From NCBI RefSeq assembly GCF_030864355.1, contig NC_083397.1, positions 682,001 to 746,000 of the forward strand: a stretch of DNA of 64,000 nt. The letters run 5' to 3'. Positions 53,301 to 64,000 of the stretch are shown here, one piece after another. The DNA is from Cutaneotrichosporon cavernicola (taxonomy: Eukaryota; Basidiomycota; Tremellomycetes; Trichosporonales; Trichosporonaceae). Positions within the stretch are counted from its first letter, which is position 1. Every line of letters starts with the position of its first letter. Under the pieces are notes generated by a model. That model was not told the DNA's origin. It saw only the letters and a list, made by a program, of their open reading frames with translations, and made no database searches. Position numbers and translations under genes: made by a program.

Positions 53301-56300
53301 CGGTTCAGCACCGAGTTGAGAATTGGGTCCAGGTTCTCGACGTCCTGGATAAGCAGTGCGTTGCCGAATCGAAGCGCCGACTCAAGGTTCTTGAGGAACG
53401 ACTCGTCGAGGAAACTCGTAACCGTGATTTTGCGGTTGCGGTACTCGTTCTGGAGGAACGTCGTCGCTTGGCCTGTTGGGTCGATGATGAGTGGGTACCG
53501 GTTGTACCGCTTGAGCATGACCGCGTTCTCGACACACAGGCTGTCGGCAGGCAACTCGTGCGACTGCCAGTCCAGGCGCTCGTCGGCGGTTGAAAGAAAC
53601 TCAGCAAGTGCGAGCTCAACCTTGAACTGGATACCGGCCTCGTCGAGGTGTTCCATCCACGTGCGCCGCATCGTGTCGCGGTAGTGCTGGTCGAAGAAGC
53701 CAGAGTAGGCTAGGAACGCAGCCGAGATGAGCACATCGCCGACAATGGTACCCATCTCGCTCTCAAACGTCTTGCTACCTGCATCCCAGCGGGTCTGCTC
53801 GGACGACAGGCTCTCGAGAAGCGTGACACTGCGGTTGACCTTGCTCTCAACACGCTCCATCTCGCTGCGGATCGCCGACTCCTCGCTGATAAGCTTAGCG
53901 TACTCCTCGCGGTACTGCTTGATCTTCTCTTCGAGCTCGACTGTCTTGTCCTCAGCCAGCTTGGCGCCAGCCTTAGTGGCGTCGAGCTCCTCGGACAGGT
54001 TGTGTACCTCGATGCGCAGCGGTTCGACCTTGTCAAGCATCTCCGAGTAGCGCACCTGCGAGATGACCCATTGCACGAGCGGGCCACAGGCACGCGAAGC
54101 GCGGTTCACTGTCGCAAAGTCATAGCCTGGCTTGCTCATGTAGTCGCGCTTCATGCGCTCGCGGAGCGCGCGGCTCATGCGGTTCGTGTCAAAGTGCTGG
54201 ATGTTCGAGATGAAGTCGTCACGACGGATCAAGCTCTGTACCGTCTTCCAGCTGTCGACCTGGTGACCGAGCAGCGAGCACGCAGACTCCATCGCCAGCT
54301 TGACGGCCTCTGGAGGGTTGGCCATCGAACGCACCTCGGCGAGGTGTTGCTTTTTGATGTTGCTGACGTTGTTGAGCGCCTCCTGGACGGCCGGCTCAGC
54401 CTCGGCCAACTCGGCCGCGACAACCAACTTGCGCTCCCCGAGTAACTCCTCCTTCTTCACGAGCGCGGCCTGGATCTGGATTGACTGCACCTTGGACGCT
54501 TCTGCCTCGGCTTGGTCTGCCACCATCTGTTTGAGCTTATGGTTAGCCTCCTCCTGCTTGGCGCTGAGCTTGGTGCTCTGTGCGGCGAGGCTCTTGCGCA
54601 GCTCCTCAACCTGTGTAACCGTCTCGCGCAACTTGTCAAGACCGACATTGAGGTGGCGCTGCTGCTCCTCGAGATCTTCCTTCTTCTCCGTGAACAGGCG
54701 AACGTAATGGTTAATGCTGGTGTGCGTTAGCAGTATCACGGAGAAAACTCACAAGTCGAGGAAGTGGCGTGGGGTAATGTGGTTGTACTTGCCCTGGCGC
54801 TTGGCGAGCTTGGCCGAGATCGCCTGCATCGACTGGTGAACAAACACCATTGTGTTGATAACAGCCTGGCGGTGGTTGGGTGGCGTCGGGAGCTCTCTAA
54901 ACGCGATTGGGAATGGCGAGGGAGTAACATACGTAGGCGACTCCAGGTCGAGAGACGAGGTAAACTCGAAACCGACCTGATAGAGCGCCTGGTCGGACCA
55001 GTCGCCGAACCAGTCGAGCACGCAGCGGTTGAAGAGCGCAGGCGAGGTGGCGGCACGAGACGCGAGGCCGTTGGCGGGCGGGTTCATGGTGAAGACGACG
55101 TGGAGATTGCGTGCAACCTGTTGCGTGAACCATCTGTACAGCTCCTCGTGCGAGTCTAGCATGAGACCGTCACGCTGCGAGCCCTCCTTGCATGCAGTCA
55201 TGAGCGCGGCGTGCTCATCGCCCTCGAAGAGGCCTGGCACCTCAGCGTTGGCGAGAAGCGTGTTCATGCGCTCCAGGAAGCCCGCATCAAGGACATTCGA
55301 CTCGTCCATGATGAAGCAGATCTTCTCACCCTTGCAGCCGGAGCGGCGGAGGACGGTACGCAGGTCGTCGTCAAAGTCAGCGGATGTGTACTTGTTCGAC
55401 ACCTTGATCTGGAAGATGCTGAGGCCGTTCATCCAGGCGACGAAGCGCGAGAGCGTCGTTTTACCGCCACCGCTGACACCGATGAGGAGCAGGTGGCCCT
55501 GTACCTGGCGGAACACGCGGTCGATGCGGAGGACGTGGTCCAGCACGTCGTTGAACAGGACAAGCGGCACGTCTAGCTCCTCCTCGTGGAACACCTTGAG
55601 GCGCGCCTTGGTGTACTCGCGCAGCTGCTCTCGGTCGACGGGGATGTAGTTCTTCGAGGTCCAGTTTGAGAAGAGGATGGGCCGAGCAAGCGCCTCGGAG
55701 ACATTGGCGTTGGGGAAGTACCGAGCCGCCGTCTCGTCCAGGATGTTGTCCGTCCACTTCTTCTCGGCCTCGGCGACGAGGCGGTCCTGGAAGAGACGCA
55801 GACCCTCGTGAGCCCAAACACGCACAAGGCCCTCGAGTGATAGCGTCTCAAGCGGCTTGATCGCCTCGTAGATGCCACGGGCCCAGCGCGTGAGCTCACG
55901 CGGCGAATAGATGTAATGCGCCTGCACGTCGGCAGTGAAGTGCTTCTGCGACGCGATGTAGAATGCGACCATGGCGTCCGTGAGCGCCTCCGCATTGCCG
56001 CGTAGGTTGGGCACGACCTTGAGGAGGGCTCGGTTGAAGGTGCCGTAGATCTGCTTGAGCGACACCTCTCCCGGGTAGTCGACCATGACGACTGGGGCAT
56101 GACGCATGAAGCGGTGGCTGAGAGGCACACGGCCAGGGTCCGTCGGAGGGTTGCAGGCGCCAACGAACTGGATACGCTCGAGTGTAACCCACGAGAGGTC
56201 CGAAGTGCGCCAGAAGCCGTTGCGCTCCATGAGCTGGCGGATGAACGAGATGACACGCTGAGTGCCGTATTTGTCGGTCGCTGGGAGGTTGATCTCGTCG

Positions 56301-59300
56301 CAGAACACGACGAGCCAACGCCCGATCTGGGTAGGCGCGAGCACGACGCCGTTTGGTGTCTTGCGGTACTCGCAGTACTGCTCGAACGTCTTCAGGATAA
56401 GCTCGGGCGTGGTGGCGCTCGAGAAGTTGAGACCCACAACCTCGAGGTTGCTAAGCTTGCGCAGCGCACTGAACAGCGTCATGGTCTTGCCTGAACCTGG
56501 AGGGCCACAGAGGATGAGCGGCTTGTGCTCCGCTAACCAGCTGTAGAGAACCTCCTCGTGGCGGACGGTGTCCACTGTCGGGATGACGACGTCGGCAGAA
56601 GTAATGGCGTGCGTCTCGACCTCGATAGTCGGGACACGCGACTGCCACGACACCCATTCGGCGGTCGCGACATTGACGTCGTAGTCGATGAGCGAGGTGC
56701 CGGCCGACATGACGGGCGTCTCGATGCCCGAAATAAGGCGCAGCTCCTCGCCCAGCTTGGCACGGATGTCGAGGCGGCTGTCACCGACCAGCGACCAGAT
56801 GATGTTGAGGAGCAGGCGGCGTTGCACGTATGACTCGACCTTGTCGGGGGAAAGGGGGAAGTCGCTGTGGCGAGCGTTGTATTCGATGACGTTGCGCACG
56901 GTCGCCTTGAGCAGCGAGAACAGCGTGTTGAGTGCTCGTATGACAGTGAAGTCCATAATGTGCTCCGATTTGGCGGCAAAGTCAAGCGCGGTCTGCACAA
57001 GCGCGTCCTTCTCGAAGTAGGGCCCGAGAATCGTCGCAATATGTCGCTGGAGATCCATTTGCTGCGCAGCAAAATCGGCGTCGTACTCCATCGCATCCTC
57101 GTCGCTGGCGCTGATGGGAACGCTTGCGAGGAGATTGAGGTGGTGCTTGCAGAGCATGTCGACGTCGATAACTTCCTCGCTGAACCAGATCATGCCACAG
57201 CGCGAGACAGTGGCAAGCGTCGCGTAGCGCAGGTGCTCGACCTCGAACATGACACGTACGTTCGGCGGGAGGTTGAGGCGCTCGCCATTGGGTAGGGTGA
57301 GGAGCTTGTTGTCGTCCAGGACACTGTTGAGGTTCTCGACCCACTCTGGGTCAACGTCGCCGTCGAAGATGATCCAGTGACGCTTGGCCGTCTCGCCACG
57401 GACATTGTCGACAATCTTACGCAAGATGTGCGTGAACAGACCGTCGTTCCACTCGCGTGTCGTCGGGTCCAGAGTACCGTAGAGCGCCTCCTTGTCGATG
57501 GCCTTGGGGTCGATGACATACGAGGTGCCCTCAATGCCGTCGACGCGCTCCAACGCAGCGAGAAGGACTTGCCACGCCTCGGACTTGCCTGAGCCCGATG
57601 GGCCCACCATCATAAGGCCGTGCGAGATGTTCTGAATCTGGTACAGCTGGATGACCTTGTCGAGCCATGCCTCGCCGACAACAAGGCGACGTTCCGCACA
57701 AACCTCTGCAATCTGGGACTTGAGCTTGTCGAGGTTGACAGGGATGTACTGAACACCTGGGAAGACATCCTCGACCAGCGCGCGCAGTAGAGGCACGTCA
57801 TCGGCGACGAGCTTGGGAACGATCGTCTCCATGACACTTTGGATCATGATCTGCTGCTCCGCAATGTCGTCGGATACGACCTCGTCGTCCTGCGCCTTGA
57901 GATGGTAGTCGCGCTTCAGGATACCAGCAGACGCGAGCACGGACTTGAGAGCACGCAGACCAAAGTCGTAGTGCGGCTGCGGGGACAACTGCTCTGAGCA
58001 GAGGTTGAAGAACGGCACGATCTTAGATGCGAGCACCTCGGCCGTGCGGAATCCCTTGGAGAAGAGGAGCACCTGCGCGATGAGCTCCTGGTCCGGACGA
58101 GTCATGGCCATGCTGCGGAACAGCTTCTTGAGGTTGTCCGGAAGGTTCGAACGCCCAGCGTAACCCGGGTTCATGGTGATGAAGATTCCGGTGCGCGGGT
58201 TGATCTTGAGGCGCTTGCCAACCAGCTCGACGTCGACATTAGGGTTCGTCACGGCCTGCGCGAGGCCCTGCTGAATGGTCTGGACCTGCTGAGAGACGGC
58301 CGAGAGGATACGCTCCTCAAGACGGTTGAACTCGTCGAAACAACCCCAAGCGCCGACCTGGCACAGGCCGATGAAGATGCGGCCCATGGCCTGGAAGTCG
58401 AACGTCTCGTCACAGCAGAAGACGAGCACGAAGCGGCCGAGCTGCACGCCGAGTGACTTGACCGACTCAGTCTTACCTGTACCAGCGGGGCCAAACGGCG
58501 AGCCGCCGAGTTGGTTGTCCAGGGCCTGTGTGAGAGTGAGGTAGCAGCGGTCAGTGAGAGGTGTCTGGACAAGACGGTCGGGAATGCCTAGGTACTCGTA
58601 ACCGTAAGGGAAGACCGCGTCGGCCATGCGCACCTCAAGGCGGGTGAGAGGGTCCTCGATTGACTCGTCGAGGTAGAAGCGCATGTAGTACAGCCAGTCG
58701 AAGCTGTCGGTCGCTTGGACGTTGGAACTGACGAGGACACGGATTGCGTCACGCTGGTGGACGAGCTCGGTGATGAGGTGCTCGCACTTGCGACGCTGGA
58801 GCACAGGGATATCCTGCAACACGGTGTCGGCGAGCAGGTCAAGCATTCTCGCGACGAGCTCGAGTGCGCTCTCCAGCTTGCCCTGGGGGATGGTCATCTC
58901 GACGAGCTCGGTCCAGGCAATCTGGACGGCCAGGACGACAAGCTGGGCGGGATACGCGCTGACCCACTGAAGCAGACTGTCGACGGCAAGCTCACCGTCG
59001 ATGCGGAAGATGTCGCGTAGGTCTTTGACAGCTTCGAAGAGGAGGAAGGCCAGAGAAAGGCGCATCTCCGATTCGAGCTTGGCAAGCCAGTCGTTGATCT
59101 TGGGGTAGTCCTTGAGCACGATCGGCACACGGAACGGTACTTCCTCACCCTCGCGCGAGGCGAAAGCGCGGATTTCAGAAGCCTCCTCGTCAAGTTGGAG
59201 GATCGAGATACCAGCGAACATCTTCTTCAGATGCTTCATAACGCGATGGATGTCCTTCGAGTTGCCAATGATCTCGAGCAGGTCCTCGTCACCAACAAAG

Positions 59301-62300
59301 TAGAACCGGGGGAACGACGAGCGTTCCTTTTCGAGGTACTCGCCGAGAGCCTTCTGGATCTTGGTGAGGAGATCTGCGAGGCGCTCGAGGTTCTTCTGGA
59401 TGCCGGGAATGTTGAGGACGTCGAGGACAAAGGGTGACTTGTACACTTTCTTCATTACCGAGAGGAACTCGGAGTTGATATTCTGGAAGCGCGAGCTCTC
59501 CACGGGAAGGAGGTGCTTGATGTCGGCGCTACCGGAGAAGATGCCCTCGAGGTACACCCACTGGCGCTGGACATCGATCCACACGTCGAACAGGACGTGC
59601 ACGCGGTTGAGTTTCTCTTCCCACGACGCTGCGTCCTCCTCAAACACGCGGTGGTAAGGCGAGAGTTTCATGGCGGCGAGCGAGTTCAAGTGCTCGCTGC
59701 ACTTGGTGAACAGGTCATCCCAGCCACGGATGAGACGACACCGATTTTGGTAGTTGACGAGGTCGAGCGAGTACGACGTCCACGTCTCACGAACCTGCTT
59801 GAGGAACTCTTCAAGTGCCATCTCGCCCTGCGCCTGGAGCACGACCTCCTTAATGGCCACGTGGTTCTTCTGCAGGTCGAGATCGTACACATGCCCAAGT
59901 GTCATAGACAGTGGGTTTCGAGGTGCGGCTATCCGTAGAGCCTTGTAAAGCTTGGACCAGTGGCGCTCACGCAGCGCCTCTGAACGCAGCTCGGTGACAA
60001 CGACGTTGGACTTGAGGAGGCCGCGGATCGTCTCCTGCACGTACTCGAAAGCAGGGTACTGGCGCATGCGACTGGGCATGGCACGCGTCTCGGCAAGGAC
60101 GCTGTCGAGCTCCTGGCGGAGCTTGCGCGGCTGCACTGCCGACCACTGGATGTCGCGGAGGCCGTTGATGCGTCCCCATGTACCTGAGAGCGCGGTCCAT
60201 GAGCCCGTGAGGTCACGCAACTCCTCGGTGACTGGTTGCAAACGGTCGTCCCTGCTGTGCTCGAGGTCGAGGGCCTCTTTGGCTCGGCGGATGAGCGTGT
60301 AGTCCTCCGTGAGTTGGTTGAGGCGCGTCTCAAATGTCTTGAGGGTCATGATCGCGGCGTCGGCCTTGATATGTCCTTGGAGAGGCTTGTTGGCCTCCCA
60401 CTCGGTAATGAAGTCCTGGATGCGGCCGTCGACGATCTTATTCTCGGCGGCGATCTTGAGCTGCAGCCCAGCAAGCTGCTCCTTGATCGAATCATCCTTG
60501 CGCTTGAGGATCTCGGAAAAGGCACCCCATTCGGCCTGGACCTGGTCGACGAAGAGCCAATCTGACGGAAACGTGTAGCGTTGGCGCTCGAGCGTCTTCT
60601 GGCCTACGACGAACAGGTTGATCTCCGGGCCCCAGACCTCGACCTTGCGCTTGAGGTCCTGCACGAACGTAATGAACGTAACAACCTGCGCGGTGTTGCC
60701 CTCGATTGAGTACGTCTCGAGGTCTGTGCGCGCCTTGAAGACGGAGGCGTGCACCTCCTTCATCGTCATGCCGAGCTTGGAGCCGTACTTCGCAAGGAGA
60801 TCGCGCTGCCACGAGTCGTACTTAGCGTTGACCTTGCTCTGTGCGTTGGCATAGTCGATGACACACACGCCAAAGTCCTTGCGCGTGTCGGTGGTGTCGA
60901 ACGTCGAACGCGCTTGGCGAATGTCCGACAGCAACTGGCCCCAGTTGGCGAGCGACTCGCCGAGACGGTTGTACACGTACTCGGCCTCGAGGTCCCAGAG
61001 CGACTGGAACTGGAGCCACTTGTCGACGTACGCGCTGACCGACTGCACTTTCGCCTCGATGAGCGACAGGGGCTTTTCGAGCGGCAGGTCGTTGGCCGTG
61101 AGGAGGCCGATGTAGGACTTCTCCTCAGCAGTGGCCTCCTCGACGTGCAATGTCATCTCGTAGCGTGAGCTCTTGATGCGGTTGAGGTTGCAGACGACAC
61201 CTAGCGCGGTCTGGAACTGCGATAGCCACTCGAGACGTGCCAGCTCGATTGGCGGGTCAAGGTAGATGACCTGGTTGCGGATGCGGACCTCGTGGACTAG
61301 CGGCTTGATGGAGATATTTGTAAGGCGCTTGGTCTCGTCGCTAGCCGGGTCGGCGTCGCCGTCACCGTCAAGCGCCTCGTCCGCCTTAGTGAACTCGCTA
61401 CACCATGCCTCAATGGCCATGGCCAGGCGGCGGCCCAAGACGTTGTCAATGCGCTCATTGAGCTTGGCGACCCACGCGTCGAGGTTGCTATAACCCTCGA
61501 GGTTGAGCTGGTCGACCGTCTTCTGCACCTGAGTGAGGAGCTCCGAGAACGACTCCGGCTTGTACGCACACGTCGAAAGCTCCTCGACCACACGAGAAAT
61601 GTCCTGCGAGATGTCGATAAGCGCGGTTGTCTTGTCGTGAAGAAGCGACACATAGCTCGCAAACTCGCGCACGTAGATGAAGTGGCGACTCTCGCGCGCG
61701 TCTGCCCCCGGGAGGAATCGGTGACTCTCGTACGCGTTGACAAGGTGATCCCACTGCATGTTCATACCGCGGTTGATCATCTCACGCGCCTTGTTGTGGT
61801 AGCTCGCAAGGAGGATCGCGACGTCGGGGTTGTGGTCGATGAGGTCAACGGTCTGGGTGTAGGTGCGGGCCGACTCCATCAGACTGACAGCGTGAGGGTA
61901 GATGCGTTTCGCGTCCTTGGCACGGTGGGTGATGCTTAATGGCACGGGGAAACCCAGCCAGATTAACGCGCGCACCTCCTTGAAGAGGTTGATGACCGTC
62001 GTGTCAAACTGCACGACGAGCTGAAGCTGGCCCTGGCTGCCACCGGTTGCGCGAGTTTTGATGATATCGAAGAGGCGCCCAACGACAACAAGGTTACCGC
62101 GGCGCTGAATATCGCCCATCCAGGCGTCGTACAACGGTCGGGTGTCGAGCTTGGCCTTGAAGGCCGCACTCTCCACCTGAAGCTTCTGACCCTCTGTGTA
62201 GCTCTCCCAACCCTTGCCCAGGACGTCTTCGACGCGCCTCATGTACATTAGCAGCTGGCGTTCGATCTGGCGCGCCCATAGGATAGCGCCAGCGACCTGA

Positions 62301-64000
62301 GGGAAGTCGCGTAGCTCGGACATGTGCTGCGCCTCCGAGTTGCGATAGCCGCTCGTGAACTTGTGTCGGAGGTCACGCAGATCCTCCTTGACTGAGTCGA
62401 TGAGTCGCGTCTGGTACTCCTGGATGGCGCCGCGGATCTTAGGGCGCACAAAGAGCGAGTTGAACTTGGAGAAGACGCGGAACATCTCCTGGGCTGTCGC
62501 AGTGGTCGCAAGTTTGTCGCGCAAGCGCGAGATGATCTGGTTCTCGATGCGTGCAACACGATCGTTGTAGGCGATCTCAGCAGCGTACCAGATCTCGGAA
62601 CCCTCAGGAGTCACGTCGAGGACATCGACATTCTTAACGCTGTCGTAGCTAAGGCGGACCTCTTCCTCCATGTCGATGTCAAAGGGGACATCGTTGCCCA
62701 GGCCGCTGAAGGTGCGTGCCGAGCTCGTCATCACGCGGAGCTGCTCGTGCGAGCGACGGAACGCGCGGAGGTACACGATGCGTTCCTGTAACTTGTTGTG
62801 TGCCGGGTTGATCTTGATAGAGATGAACTTCTCCGCACGCTTACGAGAGACTCTACGTCAGACACGCCTCGCGTTGGCAACTCACCCTCGCGGGCGACGT
62901 TGGTGAAGTCCTTCATGTTCTCGTCCCAGGTCGAGAACACTTCTGCCGTCACGTTCATGATCTCGTCGAACTTGGCGTAGTCCATGTACATCAGGCGCTG
63001 GGTCCCGAGAACGCGGAGGAGCTGGTCGTTGAAGTCGGAGGAGATCGCCTCGACAAGAGGAAGCGTGCGGCGGATAGGATACGGACTGCCGTTAGGATGC
63101 GGCTGGCATCAAGTACTTACGAGAGCTTCAACTTCTTGTTAACATGGCCGAAGATCTGCCAGATCGAGTCCTTGATCTTCTCAAGATCCGTCGAGGCAAG
63201 GAGCTCGTCGAGCGGGAAGTCCTTCATGAGGACGTTGTACTTGTGCACTGCCGTCAGCTTCCACCGCGGAGCTTTTCCTTAGCTCACCAAGGTCCGTCGC
63301 CTCCTTGATACCAGTGTCAGCAATAAAGCTAACGGTGGCATGGAAGCGCTTGGCGTGACGAAGGACATCCAGCGCAAGCGAGACCTCATCACCCTTGAGC
63401 TGGACCTCGATCCTCTCGAGCTCGTTCTCCATGCTGATCCAGAAGTTGATCTCCTGGGACGCCGTGCCCGATGACACGTCGCGCTGGAGTTTGGTGACGG
63501 TCTGGATCTCCTTGATCCATGAGTTGACGTCGGCCTGAAGCTTGTTGAGGAAGGCAGAGTCAGAGAGAAGGCTCTGCGGCTCGATAGCGTCGACGGATAT
63601 CCGCTGCCCGTTGGCTTGGCAAGTCGCAATGGCCTTGCGGATCGCCGGGTGCACCGAGAGATGCACCTCGGGGATCTCGACGTTCTGCTTGAGGTGGAGG
63701 AGCGAGAGCTCGAGCTCGGCGAACTTCTTCTTCGTGACAGGAATGCCCATCTGCGCCTCACCACCCTTCTTGCCTGTCGTGGGGCCATCGTTGACGGTGC
63801 CCTTGGAGGCCACGTAGGAGTCGAACCACGGCGCGACACCCCAGTGCACAAGACTGTGCAGCCCGTCGTACGGCGAAGCCTGGGTCGTCGGTGTGGAGAT
63901 GACGGTCCCGGGCGCCGAGGGGCTACCGGCGCCGCCAAGATGCGGAAGTGAGCCGGCCGAGAGTTGGACGAAGTGGAGTTGTGCCCCTAGAGGAAGGAGC
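50381..64000 (-). CDS. DYN1: Cytoplasmic dynein heavy chain (5' end beyond window)
   Basis: Minus-end microtubule motor for nuclear migration and vesicle transport. Exons visible: 64000-63288 (partial), 63247-63121, 63085-62886, 62850-54753, 54716-50671 and 50622-50381; introns 40, 35, 35, 36 and 48 nt. About 4,475 residues are visible; the frame is open to the right edge ([17 protein letters not shown]), so only the extreme N-terminus is missing. The tail ([14 protein letters not shown]) leads to four P-loops: AAA1 [10 protein letters not shown] at ~58.48 kb, AAA2 [11 protein letters not shown] at ~57.59 kb, AAA3 GPPGSGKT at ~56.49 kb and AAA4 GVSGGGKT at ~55.47 kb; AAA1 Walker B is CFDEFNRL. 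The stalk coiled coil and microtubule-binding region lie at ~54.7-53.7 kb, with AAA5/AAA6 and the C-terminal domain after them. The last intron is in frame and stop-free. Confidence 0.96.

Noticed and set aside
1..64000. Transposons, viral insertions, CRISPR arrays, rDNA or telomere repeats
   Set aside because: No reverse transcriptase, transposase, integrase or capsid-like frame, no terminal repeats and no regular spacer arrays were seen. The CCAGCCTAA repeat is not a telomeric unit.

Overview
This window is nuclear DNA from a fungus, most likely a basidiomycete yeast of the Tremellomycetes and probably the Trichosporonales. The placement is inferred from GC-rich coding regions, many very short spliceosomal introns, and fungal gene content (BRO1, HSK3, EXO84, LSB3/YSC84, DYN1). 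Nothing prokaryotic, viral or transposon-like was recognised. I assigned gene structures by reading donor and acceptor sites by hand and requiring reading-frame closure. All complete spliced models below close in frame.

Layout. 0-6.4 kb: a GCNA-like SprT metalloprotease gene (+) converges on the ESCRT adaptor gene BRO1 (-), followed by a small CYSTM gene (-). 6.4-9.6 kb: no gene recognised, then the promoter and leader of pyruvate carboxylase. 9.6-15.4 kb: pyruvate carboxylase (+), the DASH subunit gene HSK3 (-) and cytochrome c heme lyase (+). 15.4-26.7 kb: a gene-poor tract with several minisatellites, two unrecognised Ser/Pro-rich proteins and an intron-bearing initiator tRNA-Met gene. 26.7-30.6 kb: MMS2 (-) and EXO84 (-). 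31.6-35.8 kb: long-form tRNase Z (+) and a CTR copper transporter (+). 35.9-39.6 kb: TOF1/Timeless (-), divergent from NOP58 (+, 39.9-41.6 kb). 42.0-49.1 kb: an LSB3/YSC84-type gene, PRO3 and NMA1, all on the minus strand. 50.4-64 kb: the cytoplasmic dynein heavy chain gene (-), whose 5' end lies beyond the window.

The genes are mostly housekeeping and do not form one pathway. They cover membrane traffic (BRO1, EXO84, LSB3), chromosome and fork maintenance (GCNA-like, MMS2, TOF1, HSK3), RNA processing (TRZ1, NOP58, tRNAi), mitochondrial and central metabolism (PYC, CYC3, PRO3, NMA1), copper uptake and microtubule transport. No new multi-gene system was found. The most distinctive features are the splicing architecture (introns clustering at 31-37 nt with the branch site almost touching the acceptor), an intron in the initiator tRNA, a Cys-rich insertion in the cytosolic loop of the copper transporter, and a 28-bp perfect palindrome in the pyruvate carboxylase leader.
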